A DNA stretch of 64,000 bases from Bacteroidales bacterium UBA1309. GTDB taxonomy: Bacteria; Bacteroidota; Bacteroidia; Bacteroidales; Dysgonomonadaceae. The stretch is taken from positions 128,169-192,168 of the forward strand of contig DBTT01000051.1 of assembly GCA_002307185.1 (NCBI GenBank). Reading direction: 5' to 3'. A program made the position numbers and the translations under genes. The notes beneath the pieces are model-generated. The model saw only the letters and a program-made list of their open reading frames with translations. It was not told the DNA's origin and ran no database searches. Below are positions 37,947 to 46,451 of the stretch, in pieces (the first letter of the stretch is position 1; each line of letters starts with the position of its first letter).

Positions 37947-38114
37947 ATGGAAACAAAAGAATTAACAAAAAGTGAACTGAACAACATTGAACAATTTATT
38001 TCTGAAACATTTAACGAGGAAGAACTGATGGAAATTAAAGGAGGAGTTAGCGAGTATCTTCCTATAAATAATGGCACAGGATGTGGTTGTTATCCTAGTG
38101 AATCGGAAATATAA
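37947..38114 (+). CDS. Double-glycine RiPP precursor peptide (55 aa)
   Basis: The ATG at 37947 opens a 55-codon gene ending with TAA at 38112-38114. The leader (residues 1-33, METKELTKSELNNIEQF...) is acidic and helical and ends in the double-glycine signal ELMEIKGG. The 22-residue core starts VSEYLPINNG and contains Cys46-Gly-Cys48 (TGCGCYPSE). Double-glycine leaders are cut by C39 peptidases, and one is encoded in the ABC exporter at 41794. The following radical SAM/SPASM enzyme would modify the core, with the two cysteines or nearby residues as candidate sites. The gene is too short to be called by usual length cut-offs. A hairpin follows 14 nt after the stop. Confidence 0.85.
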   Translation: METKELTKSELNNIEQFISETFNEEELMEIKGGVSEYLPINNGTGCGCYPSESEI

Positions 38115-38127
38115 GTGTTTTTTATAC

Positions 38128-38165
38128 AAGCCGATAAAGTTTATCCTTATCGGCTTTATTTCTTG
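38128..38165 (+). terminator. Hairpin between precursor and radical SAM gene
   Basis: AAGCCGATAA (38128-38137) and TTATCGGCTT (38147-38156) form a perfect 10-bp stem with a 9-nt loop, followed by TATTTCTT. It would let the precursor be made in excess over the downstream enzymes through partial termination or transcript stabilisation. Confidence 0.75.
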
Positions 38166-38176
38166 ATTTGCATGTT

Positions 38177-39442
38177 ATGAGAAAAAATATCTACCAAACA
38201 TTCGTAAAGTGCCAACAAGGTTTTATTTATTATAATGCATTACATAATGCCTATATTGTATTAAATCCTCGATTGCATGAAGTCTATCAAAATTCTTCTT
38301 TAGAAGATATAGAGAAATCTAATACAAAATTATATGAAACTTTAAAAATGAATGGTTTTATTGTTGAGAATGATTTTGAAGAATTTAAAATCGCCCAATT
38401 GAACAGATTGTTGGGGAAATTTAATAAAAACGAATATGACGTTACTTTAAACACTACTTTGGATTGTAATTTAAAATGTTGGTACTGCTATGAGAATAAA
38501 GTAAAAGGTAGTAAGGTTGATGCAACTGTTTTAGAACTCATAAAACAGAATATTAAAACAAAATACATTAAAGAATCATTTAGTAAACTTAAGATCTCTT
38601 TTTTCGGAGGCGAACCTCTAAAAGAATTTGATATAATTAAAAAATTATTATTGTTTGCTGACACTTTTTGTATTCAAAGATGCATAGAGTTGCAGGTTGA
38701 TATTACTAGTAATGGGACGTTATTGACGAATGAAATGATTAATTTTTTGAAAGACTATAAAATAAACTTTCAAATTACATTAGATGGTCATAGAGAAAAA
38801 CACAATAAAGTAAGAATCTTCGAAAATAATCAAATACAAAATAGCTATGATCTGATTATTAAAAATATCACTAAAATAGAAAATAGCATATCTAATGCTC
38901 ATACATATATACGAATAAACTTTGACAATAAGACATTGTTACATATTGATGAGATATTATCTGATATTAATCATTTAAATAGGCGTAAGAATACAATAAT
39001 ATTGAGAAAAGTATGGCAGGTTGATTCTAAGAAGATTGATAAAGAGCTAATCATAAAATCATTGCTGTCAATTATGTCTAAGAATTTTTTTGTTGATTAT
39101 TTCGCTCTACCTCGCATAAAACCCTGTTTTGCCGAGAAAGTAAACCAGGTTTTGTTTAATTATGACGGTAAAGTTTTCAAGTGTTCAACGATTGAGAATT
39201 TTGATGATAGTAATACAGAGGGAATACTTAAAGAAGACGGAAGTATTGAATGGAACCAGGTAAAGATTGCCAATAAAATTATTCATACACCCTCAAGGGA
39301 CTGTTCTCAATGTAATATATATCCGGCCTGTTATGGTCCCTGTTCGATGAACAAAACATCAATTTGTCTACTTGATAATCTTAACCTGACAAAAGACGAG
39401 TATATTTTGTATAATTTTAGACAAACAATGATACTTTCTTAA
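38177..39442 (+). CDS. Radical SAM/SPASM peptide maturase
   Basis: This 421-residue enzyme starts at the ATG at 38177 (MRKNIYQTFVK). Residues 1-75 look like the winged-helix precursor-binding region seen at the start of many such maturases (LHNAYIVLNPRLHE ... LKMNGFIVENDFEE). The radical SAM motif is Cys97-x3-Cys101-x2-Cys104 (LDCNLKCWYC), followed by FFGGEPL. The C-terminal SPASM region has Cys317, 336, 376, 379, 385, 389 and 397, enough for one or two auxiliary [4Fe-4S] clusters. It should install a radical-formed crosslink in the precursor core. The type of bond is not predictable from sequence. The gene is very AT-rich, and its stop is 2 nt before the next start. Confidence 0.9.
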   Translation: MRKNIYQTFVKCQQGFIYYNALHNAYIVLNPRLHEVYQNSSLEDIEKSNTKLYETLKMNGFIVENDFEEFKIAQLNRLLGKFNKNEYDVTLNTTLDCNLKCWYCYENKVKGSKVDATVLELIKQNIKTKYIKESFSKLKISFFGGEPLKEFDIIKKLLLFADTFCIQRCIELQVDITSNGTLLTNEMINFLKDYKINFQITLDGHREKHNKVRIFENNQIQNSYDLIIKNITKIENSISNAHTYIRINFDNKTLLHIDEILSDINHLNRRKNTIILRKVWQVDSKKIDKELIIKSLLSIMSKNFFVDYFALPRIKPCFAEKVNQVLFNYDGKVFKCSTIENFDDSNTEGILKEDGSIEWNQVKIANKIIHTPSRDCSQCNIYPACYGPCSMNKTSICLLDNLNLTKDEYILYNFRQTMILS

Positions 39443-39444
39443 TT

Positions 39445-41784
39445 ATGAAAATATTAAACCGCGAAAAAGTTCCTTTCTGTATAACTATATTTGTCATTAT
39501 TGCGACTTTAAAAAGTTTTGCGGGTGATTTCCATGGATGCATATATGATAAGACAAACGAAAAACCGATAGAGTATGTAAATGTTATTTTATTAAAAACA
39601 GACTCTACTTTTTTTGCAGGGGTTGTCACTGACGAAAAAGGAAATTTCCTAATAAAATCTGTAATGAATCAGAATTATATCCTGAAAATATCATTTCTTG
39701 GTTATAGAACTTTCTTAAAAAATATATCCATTGGCGATAATTCAAATCAGGAAATAGTAAGACTGGAACCTTCAGAGGTTAGTCTTGCGGGGGTTGTGAT
39801 TACTTCTCAACAACCAATATTTAAGTCTATGAAAGGAAATCTTATAACTAATGTGAGCCTCAGTAATTTGAAGAACGCAGGTACAGCATATGATGTGTTG
39901 CAACGAATTCCTGGCATTGTCCTTGAAGATGATAAAATCTCCGTTTATGGAAAAGGAGCTCCTATTATTTACATCAACAACCGAAAGATAAATGACCATC
40001 AGGAACTGGACAGGCTACTCTCTGAAAATATTTCTACCGTTGAATTGCTAACTAATCCGGGAGCAAAATACAGTGCTGATGGCCGGGCTGTACTGATAAT
40101 TAAGACAAAAGCAAAAAATGAAGGTCTTTCAGCATTGGTTAGCGAGAAAGTTCTTGTGGGAACTAAGCTGGGAGACTCAGAAAATATCAATTTGTCTTAT
40201 TCCAGTAATAAAGTGAATGTGTTTTCTTCTTATTTTCATGGTTATAGGAATCTTAAAACAGACGACCATTCTGTTTACTCAATTATTCAGGATAATGGCA
40301 ACACGTCAAAACATGATTTCCGCATGATTGATAGATATCCGTCTAATTATCAGATTTTTTCTTCGTCTCTTGATTGGACTGCAAGTAAAAATCACTCACT
40401 GGGTATAGAATATCAATATACAGGGAATAATGCCTCTAAAGCAACTGCGGAGAATAACAACGTAAGCATTTTAAACGGACAAACACCTGACACTACACTT
40501 ATAGAAACCCTTACGAACGATAAATTCAACAGATCTTTGGTAAACGTATTCTACAACGGAACCTTTGGGAGTCATTTGTCGGCTCAATTGAATATAGACT
40601 ACCTGAACAATCAGACGGATCGAGATGCACGTAATTCCGAATCTTCTTCGTCAGAAGTATCCGAAGAAGATATTATAAGTAAATCCGATTATGGACTATG
40701 GGCGGGGAAACTGATTCTGGAGCATAAGTCAAATATCGGAACGATTGGGTTCGGAGGCGAATTTAGTCTCATAAACGGTAACGGTAGCATTATCAGCCAA
40801 ACAGACGAATCTTTTGATAATAGTATTTATAGCAGTAAAGAGCAAAAAACATCCGGATTTTTAAGCTATACAAATATTTTCGGTGGCTATAGTTTAAACG
40901 CCGGACTCCGTTACGAATACACGAAAGAAAAAAGCAAAGATGATATTTTAAATCAGAATAAAGTAGATAGGAAATACAGTGAAATCTATCCTAATTTTTC
41001 TGTCTCAAGAAAAATAAATGAAGTTCAACTAAGTTTGCTGTTTAGTAAAAAGGTCTCTCGACCTTCTATCACGGATTTGTATAACAATACAGCCTATGTT
41101 AATCAATATATTTTACAAAAGGGCAATCCGTATCTGACAAAAACAGATATATATGATGTAAACCTTCAGGCAGCCTTTAAAATGTTTTATGTTAATTTGG
41201 GCTATTCCTATCTGAAAGATCCAATTGCCTTTTACAGTGAACCCGAATCGAACTCTGACTACATAATAACAACTGTGGCCAATTATGATAAATACCAAGA
41301 TATCGAAGCAACCTTGAATTTTAACCATAAAATATCTTTTTGGCATCCAAACTACACGTTCGGATTAACAAAGCCTTTTTTTTCAGCTATTTACTTAAAC
41401 AATAATATAGGGTATAATAAACTTTCTTTTTCTGTAAGATCGTTTAATGATTTTAGTTTGCCAAGGAAATTTATATTATCTGCCAATTATACTTATGACA
41501 CAAACAGTCAATACTACCTTATTGACATCGGGCAATCTCAGAAACTCGATTTAGGTATTAGAAAATTATTTTTAGAAGATAAATTAAAGTTTAATTTGGA
41601 AATTCAGGATATATTCAACTGGATGAAACAAAAGAACTCACTCAAAATAAACAACCTAAATCTTATTCAGACCAAGAAACGAGAAACCCGATTTGTTTTT
41701 CTGACGATTAGTTATCAATTTAATAACGATAAAAAATCATACAGAGGTTCTCATGCAGCCAAAGATGATATCGATCGATTCTAA
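39445..41784 (+). CDS. TonB-receptor-like outer membrane beta-barrel protein
   Basis: This 779-residue protein has a signal peptide (cut near SFA|G), a CarboxypepD_reg-like domain at about 27-115 (GCIYDKTNEKPIEYVNVILL ... TDEKGNFLIK), a plug-like segment (GTAYDVLQRIPGIVLEDD, APIIYINNRKI), and a barrel of the OMP_b-brl_3 type to near residue 760. It lies 2 nt after the maturase and 9 nt before the ABC exporter. Because the cluster has no TolC-like protein, it may be the outer membrane exit or a receptor for the product (inference). Confidence 0.88.
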   Translation: MKILNREKVPFCITIFVIIATLKSFAGDFHGCIYDKTNEKPIEYVNVILLKTDSTFFAGVVTDEKGNFLIKSVMNQNYILKISFLGYRTFLKNISIGDNSNQEIVRLEPSEVSLAGVVITSQQPIFKSMKGNLITNVSLSNLKNAGTAYDVLQRIPGIVLEDDKISVYGKGAPIIYINNRKINDHQELDRLLSENISTVELLTNPGAKYSADGRAVLIIKTKAKNEGLSALVSEKVLVGTKLGDSENINLSYSSNKVNVFSSYFHGYRNLKTDDHSVYSIIQDNGNTSKHDFRMIDRYPSNYQIFSSSLDWTASKNHSLGIEYQYTGNNASKATAENNNVSILNGQTPDTTLIETLTNDKFNRSLVNVFYNGTFGSHLSAQLNIDYLNNQTDRDARNSESSSSEVSEEDIISKSDYGLWAGKLILEHKSNIGTIGFGGEFSLINGNGSIISQTDESFDNSIYSSKEQKTSGFLSYTNIFGGYSLNAGLRYEYTKEKSKDDILNQNKVDRKYSEIYPNFSVSRKINEVQLSLLFSKKVSRPSITDLYNNTAYVNQYILQKGNPYLTKTDIYDVNLQAAFKMFYVNLGYSYLKDPIAFYSEPESNSDYIITTVANYDKYQDIEATLNFNHKISFWHPNYTFGLTKPFFSAIYLNNNIGYNKLSFSVRSFNDFSLPRKFILSANYTYDTNSQYYLIDIGQSQKLDLGIRKLFLEDKLKFNLEIQDIFNWMKQKNSLKINNLNLIQTKKRETRFVFLTISYQFNNDKKSYRGSHAAKDDIDRF

Positions 41785-41793
41785 ATATAAACA

Positions 41794-44004
41794 ATGAAAA
41801 AAATCTTGCCATATATCCAACCCGACTCCATGGACTGCGGTCCCGCCTGTCTCTGCATGATTGCAGAATATTATGGCAAGCGGCAATCCATCGATATCCT
41901 CCGGCAACTTTGCAACATAGCAAAGGATGGGGTTTCCATGGTGGGCATCAGCAAAGCCGCCGAGGCCATCGGACTGAAAACCATCGGGGGAAGGTTGACC
42001 ATAGATCGGTTGGAAGAAAAAGCCCTGCTGCCCTGCATCTTGCATTGGAATCAGGAACACTTTGTGGTTCTCTACAAAATCAGGAAAAAGAAACATGCGA
42101 CAATTTTCCATATAGCCGATCCGGGCAAAGGCCTCTTGGAATACACCGAAGAGGAATTTAAAAGCCACTGGATAAGCACCCGCACGCAAGGAGAGGAAAA
42201 GGGTATTGCCTTGCTTCTGGAGCCTACGGCACGTTTTTATGAATTAGACGGAGAGAGGAAAGCCCCTGTGAGCGGGAAGTTCCGGTTCCTCTCTTCTTAT
42301 TTTATGCGCTACCGCAGCTTTTTCGGACAGCTGACATTGGGCCTGCTTGTCGGAAGCTTGTTGCAACTGATCTTCCCTTTCCTGATGCAAGCCGTGGTGG
42401 ACACGGGAATCGGCAACCGGGACATAAGCTTTATCTGGCTTGTGCTTCTGGCCCAATTGTTTCTGATTCTGGGGCGGACAAGCATCGACTTTATCCGCCG
42501 GCGCATCCTGCTCCACATCAGCGCGCGCATCAACATTTCGCTGATTTCAGATTTCTTCATCAAGCTGATGAGGCTGCCGATGAAGTTCTTCGACACGAAA
42601 CTGCTGGGCGACCTGCTCCAACGCATCGAAGACCACAGCCGGATCGAACGTTTCCTGACCGCCCAGTCGCTCAACCTGCTGTTTTCGCTGTTCAGCTTCG
42701 TGGTGTTCGGCATTGTGCTGTTTATCTACAACAGGCTGATATTCTCGGTATTCCTGCTGGGCAGCATAATCTATGCGGCATGGATATTTTTCTTCCTGAA
42801 GAAACGGAAGATTCTGGACTACAAAATGTTTGAGCAACAGGCTATCAACCGCAGCAAGACGTACCAGCTGATCAACGGCATGCAAGAGATCAAACTGCAA
42901 GGATGCGAACAGCGGAAACGCTGGGAATGGGAAGACACGCAGGCCGACCTCTTCGATGTGAACCGCCAGTCGCTTTCCCTCCAACAGACACAGGAAGCGG
43001 GAAGCGTGTGCATCAACGAAGTGAAAAACCTGCTGATCACCATCCTGGCAGCAACGGCAGTCATCCACGGTCAATTGACGCTGGGGATGATGCTTTCGGT
43101 GCAATACATCATCGGGCAGCTGAATTCCCCGATCGAGCAGATGATGAATTTCATCTACCAGTGGCAGGATGTGAGCATCAGCCTGGAACGGATGAGCGAA
43201 ATACACAACAAGGACGACGAAGAAAACAAGGACAAGGACATTTCCTCCATTGCCGAGAATTCGGTGAAAGATATAGAGATACGGGATTTGATGTTCCAAT
43301 ACGAAGGGCCTTATTCGAAGAAAGTGCTAAAGGATATTAACCTGACCATTCCCGAAGGGAAAGTGACCGCCATCGTTGGGGCAAGCGGAAGTGGGAAAAC
43401 GACCTTGGTGAAATTGCTTTTAGGAAACTACTCGCCCGTGGAAGGAACAATCACAGTGGGGGGTGTTCCTTTGGAAAAATTCAACCTGACCTGGTGGCGC
43501 AGCATTTGCGGGGCGGTGATGCAGGACGGGTATATTTTCTCGGAATCCATTGCCCGGAACATTGCCGTGTCTGCTGACAACATGGATACCGAGAAGCTTA
43601 GGGAAGCTGCCGAAATGGCCAATATTGATGACTTTGTGTCTGCCCTGCCATTGTCGTACAACACGGTGGTCGGGCAAGAAGGGCAAGGAATTAGCCAAGG
43701 GCAGAGGCAAAGGCTGCTGATTGCCCGGGCAGTTTACAAAGACCCGCAATTTATCTTTCTTGACGAAGCGACTAACTCATTGGATGCCAACAACGAGAGG
43801 ACTATCCTAGATAACCTGGACCGGTTCTACCAGGGGAAAACAGTGGTAGTGGTTGCCCACAGGCTTAGCACGGTGAAAAATGCGGATCAAATTGTGGTGC
43901 TCGACAACGGGCAAATTGCAGAAAGAGGGACACACCAAGAACTGTCCAAGCTAAGGGGAAAATATTTCGATCTAGTAAAAAACCAACTGGAACTGGGAAA
44001 TTAG
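41794..44004 (+). CDS. Peptidase-containing (C39) ABC exporter for the double-glycine peptide
   Basis: This 736-residue protein has three parts. The N-terminal C39 peptidase has the catalytic residues Cys15 (DSMDCGPACLCM), His89 (NQEHFVVLYKI) and Asp109 (IADPGKG). A six-helix membrane domain spans about residues 165-450. The nucleotide-binding domain has Walker A GASGSGKTTL (about 528), signature ISQGQRQR in place of LSGGQ, and Walker B IFLDEATNSLD. It would remove the precursor leader after Gly-Gly and export the modified core. The gene is much richer in G+C than the maturase upstream. Confidence 0.95.
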   Translation: MKKILPYIQPDSMDCGPACLCMIAEYYGKRQSIDILRQLCNIAKDGVSMVGISKAAEAIGLKTIGGRLTIDRLEEKALLPCILHWNQEHFVVLYKIRKKKHATIFHIADPGKGLLEYTEEEFKSHWISTRTQGEEKGIALLLEPTARFYELDGERKAPVSGKFRFLSSYFMRYRSFFGQLTLGLLVGSLLQLIFPFLMQAVVDTGIGNRDISFIWLVLLAQLFLILGRTSIDFIRRRILLHISARINISLISDFFIKLMRLPMKFFDTKLLGDLLQRIEDHSRIERFLTAQSLNLLFSLFSFVVFGIVLFIYNRLIFSVFLLGSIIYAAWIFFFLKKRKILDYKMFEQQAINRSKTYQLINGMQEIKLQGCEQRKRWEWEDTQADLFDVNRQSLSLQQTQEAGSVCINEVKNLLITILAATAVIHGQLTLGMMLSVQYIIGQLNSPIEQMMNFIYQWQDVSISLERMSEIHNKDDEENKDKDISSIAENSVKDIEIRDLMFQYEGPYSKKVLKDINLTIPEGKVTAIVGASGSGKTTLVKLLLGNYSPVEGTITVGGVPLEKFNLTWWRSICGAVMQDGYIFSESIARNIAVSADNMDTEKLREAAEMANIDDFVSALPLSYNTVVGQEGQGISQGQRQRLLIARAVYKDPQFIFLDEATNSLDANNERTILDNLDRFYQGKTVVVVAHRLSTVKNADQIVVLDNGQIAERGTHQELSKLRGKYFDLVKNQLELGN

Positions 44005-44007
44005 AAG

Positions 44008-44712
44008 ATGGCAGCAAACAAAAAAGACATAGAACTCCGGAGCGAGAAGGTTCGCAACATCGTAGGGCAAGTGCCACCCGTGTTGCTGCGTACAGGCATC
44101 ACTACAATTGCCGTCGTGATCGTCGTGGCTTTGGTGCTGGCTTACCTTATCCCCTATCCCGAATACCGGGATGTGAGGATCCATCTATCCGCCAATCCTG
44201 GGGTGTTGGCCATACAAGCAAGCAGGCCTGGGATACTGCTTTCTACACACAAAGCGAGAGTCACAAAAGGGGATGAAATTTGTATGATCGGATCGGGCAG
44301 TTCCAAAGAGGCATTCAAATCGGATATTACAGGAACTGTTTTTTACAATTTTAGAGAGGGGGAATTCATTCAAAAGGGAGAAATCGCAGGTGCAATTGTA
44401 CCCGATTCTATTGGCTCGGTGTATTCCATCATTCACCTTCCGGAGAGTGAAATGAATGGACTGAAAGAGGGATTGATTGTTGAAGCAACGGTGGAGCATT
44501 CCGTTATTCCGGGCATCGTGTCAAGGATTTATCCTATTCCGGAAATCAATGGAGGATCAAAAGATCCCCGTTGCAAATTGGAATTACTGTTTCATCCAAA
44601 CCCCCTTCTATCGGAACAGCAGGCCTCTTCCGCCTTGCTTCCCAACAAAATGTATCCATGCAGGATTCTAATCTCCAAGCAGTCTTTATTAAAAAAGATA
44701 TTCAAGTTCTAA
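44008..44712 (+). CDS. Short HlyD-like membrane fusion protein
   Basis: This 234-residue protein has one transmembrane helix near the N-terminus (TTIAVVIVVALVLAYLI) and a lipoyl/barrel-sandwich region (KSDITGTVFYNFREGEFIQKGEIAGAIVP), followed by a beta domain (EGLIVEATVEHSVIPGIVSRI). It begins 3 nt after the exporter. Unlike typical HlyD proteins it lacks the long alpha-helical hairpin that reaches a TolC partner, so it may only stabilise the exporter or reach a different outer membrane partner. Confidence 0.8.
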   Translation: MAANKKDIELRSEKVRNIVGQVPPVLLRTGITTIAVVIVVALVLAYLIPYPEYRDVRIHLSANPGVLAIQASRPGILLSTHKARVTKGDEICMIGSGSSKEAFKSDITGTVFYNFREGEFIQKGEIAGAIVPDSIGSVYSIIHLPESEMNGLKEGLIVEATVEHSVIPGIVSRIYPIPEINGGSKDPRCKLELLFHPNPLLSEQQASSALLPNKMYPCRILISKQSLLKKIFKF

Positions 44713-44738
44713 TTCATCCATAACTAAAACTTACTATT

Positions 44739-45113
44739 ATGAGACAGCCCTTATTGTATTGGGGATTAATCCTATTTTTGAGCTTAAACAGCTTGCCAGC
44801 TTTCTGTGATGAAGCCGTAGCGAATATTCCGTTGACAGGTACTATTACAAAAGGAAGTACACGGTCAGCTTCAACCATAGCACCCATTGAAGCCTATTTG
44901 ACAGATGCGGGAGTGGTGGCATATTTCAATAAAGCCCTGGGGGATATTACCGTCACCATCACCAATGAACCTGGAACAACCGTTTATCAAACAATTGTGG
45001 ATTCTGACACGGAAGACACCCTGTCTATATCTATGTCTGATCTTGCTGCGGGAACTTACACCATTAAATTCTCTTGCGATTACGGGCAAAAAACAGGAAC
45101 ATTCTATTGGTAA
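44739..45113 (+). CDS. DUF3244-like small secreted protein
   Basis: This 124-residue protein has a signal peptide (cut near AFC|D) and a single beta-sandwich domain with ALGDITVTITNEPGTTVYQ, LSISMSDLAAGTYTIKFSC and a short end resembling the DUF3244 or secretion-tail family. It is encoded 26 nt after the HlyD-like gene and is likely part of the same transcript. The function is unknown; an accessory role in the peptide cluster is possible. Confidence 0.65.
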   Translation: MRQPLLYWGLILFLSLNSLPAFCDEAVANIPLTGTITKGSTRSASTIAPIEAYLTDAGVVAYFNKALGDITVTITNEPGTTVYQTIVDSDTEDTLSISMSDLAAGTYTIKFSCDYGQKTGTFYW

Positions 45114-45250
45114 TTAGCAGTATCCGGTACTTAATATGCCGGTTTTCGAAAGTTATTTTTATCTTTATAGCTCACAAATAACGGATTGCCTTTCCTGTTC
45201 TCTTTCAGTGGGTGCAATCCATTCATTAACCTAACTCAAAAACGAAAAAA

Positions 45251-45970
45251 ATGGCAAAAAAATTGAACGCATGGATTCGCAAAAATCCATTGACACCCGA
45301 CCCGAACGACTATGTCGCAGTTCCCGTGACAGTCGGAAGCATCCAAATAGAGGGCATTGTTGACGAACTTGAAAAAGAAGGGATGGAACTCAAACGCGAA
45401 ACGGTGATTGATGTCGTCAACCGTTTCAACCGCAAGGCTGCCGAGATGTTGGTTTCGGGCTACAATGTCAATACCGGACTGGTGTATATGCGCCCTATCA
45501 TCAAAGGCGTGTTCTACGGCAAAACATGGAATCCTGAAACCAATTCCTTAGTGCCTTCCATCACACCCGGCATGGACTTACGCACAGCCATCGGTGATAC
45601 CAATGTCGAGATTCTCGGCGAACAGTCCAATCCGCTCGAAATACTCAGCCTGACCGACACGTTCACCGGCAAGACGGATGGGACACTTACCAAGGGACGC
45701 AACGCTGAGATCAGGGGTTCATATCTCAAAATCGCAGGTGAAGACCCGGCCTGCGGTGTGGCTTTCACAAACACCGCTACAGCCGAAACAACCCGCCTCG
45801 ACATGGCGGACATCGTTATCAACGAGCCTTCCCGACTGCTCATTCTTGTGCCGGCATCACTGGCCGCCGGTGAATATGAATTGTCGCTGACTACCCAGTT
45901 TAGCACGGGAAGCACCCTGTTGAAACAACCCCGCAGCACAACCTTTGGCGTTCCCGTGGTCATTGCCTGA
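45251..45970 (+). CDS. HU-like DNA-binding protein with C-terminal DUF4469 domain
   Basis: This 239-residue protein has an N-terminal HU/IHF-like domain (about 1-125, MAKKLNAWIRKNPLTPDPND, then IDVVNRFNRKAAEMLVSGYNV) and a C-terminal Ig-like DUF4469 domain (about 135-237, LTKGRNAEIRGSYLKIAG ... PASLAAGEYELSLTTQ). Such proteins are numerous in Bacteroidales and often near mobile regions. There is no signal peptide. It is G+C-rich compared with the surroundings and is followed by an unusual inverted-repeat structure. Confidence 0.85.
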   Translation: MAKKLNAWIRKNPLTPDPNDYVAVPVTVGSIQIEGIVDELEKEGMELKRETVIDVVNRFNRKAAEMLVSGYNVNTGLVYMRPIIKGVFYGKTWNPETNSLVPSITPGMDLRTAIGDTNVEILGEQSNPLEILSLTDTFTGKTDGTLTKGRNAEIRGSYLKIAGEDPACGVAFTNTATAETTRLDMADIVINEPSRLLILVPASLAAGEYELSLTTQFSTGSTLLKQPRSTTFGVPVVIA

Positions 45971-45985
45971 GAGACGGACAAGCCT

Positions 45986-46081
45986 GGCAGCATTACCACG
46001 TGTGCCGTGGTAGTGTTGCCACGGATGTCTTTGCAATGTTACCAACACATCCGTGGTAGCATTGCAAAGATAAAGTTTTTT
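45986..46081 (+). repeat. Three inverted repeats, two of them interleaved, with T tail
   Basis: Stem A pairs 45986-46000 with 46006-46020 (CATTACCACG with CGTGGTAGTG as core). Stem B pairs CCACGGATGT (46019-46028) with ACATCCGTGG (46047-46056). Stem C pairs CTTTGCAATG (46029-46038) with CATTGCAAAG (46060-46069) and is followed by ATAAAGTTTTTT. B and C are perfect 10-bp stems in interleaved order, so they can form an H-type pseudoknot or two exclusive hairpins. At minimum this is a terminator for the DUF4469 gene. Confidence 0.7.
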
Positions 46082-46231
46082 GCTCCACAACAATATGGTA
46101 TGATTCATGATTCTCTATTTGCTTTCACATGCCTGCAAATAGGGGTATTTAATAGAAAAAAAGCGAATTGATACTTGGTGTATCGACTCGCTTATTCATT
46201 TTTATGCTGATAATCAGCTTGTTTCAATCAG

Positions 46232-46306
46232 TCGGGATACCAGGATTCGAACCTGGGACCCCCTGCTCCCAAAGCAGGTGCGCTAACCGGACTGCGCTAC
46301 ATCCCG
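46232..46306 (-). tRNA. tRNA-Pro (anticodon UGG)
   Basis: On the minus strand the 75-nt gene starts CGGGATGTAGCGCAG and has a closed cloverleaf: acceptor CGGGATG with TATCCCG (one G-U pair), anticodon arm CCTGC-TTTGGGA-GCAGG with anticodon TGG, and T arm CCAGGTTCGAATCCTGG. The discriminator base is A and CCA is not encoded, as usual in this phylum. Confidence 0.96.
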
Positions 46307-46416
46307 TGCATGATTTCTCAAATGCGGTGCAAAGGTAGTGAATATTTTTAATTGACAAAATTATTTCCAACTTTTTTATTTTCTATTTTTAGTGTTTATT
46401 TCCCGTGATTAATCTG

Positions 46417-46424
46417 TATTTTTG
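46417..46424 (+). promoter_or_regulatory. -7 box of the aspS promoter
   Basis: TATTTTTG followed by CAGCCG matches TAnnTTTG, 28 bp before the aspS ATG. This context closely mirrors the argS promoter box. Confidence 0.65.
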
Positions 46425-46451
46425 CAGCCGATAAAAAATATAAATTGCTTT

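Noticed and set aside
38177..39442. Maturase as an anaerobic sulfatase-maturating enzyme for the glycan locus
   Set aside because: No sulfatase is encoded in the window, and the adjacent double-glycine precursor and C39 exporter indicate a peptide substrate.
42547..43299. A 250-codon minus-strand open frame inside the ABC exporter gene
   Set aside because: It is antisense to a well-supported gene with all expected motifs. Its His- and Gln-rich sequence is typical of antisense reading of G+C-rich coding DNA.
45183..45220. GGATTGC and GCAATCC inverted repeat before the DUF4469 gene, considered as a riboswitch
   Set aside because: A single 7-bp stem with a long unstructured loop and no conserved riboswitch core. 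Not enough to call.
46231..46310. tRNA-Pro as an integration site for the neighbouring cluster
   Set aside because: No integrase gene and no repeated copy of the tRNA 3' end could be found in the window.
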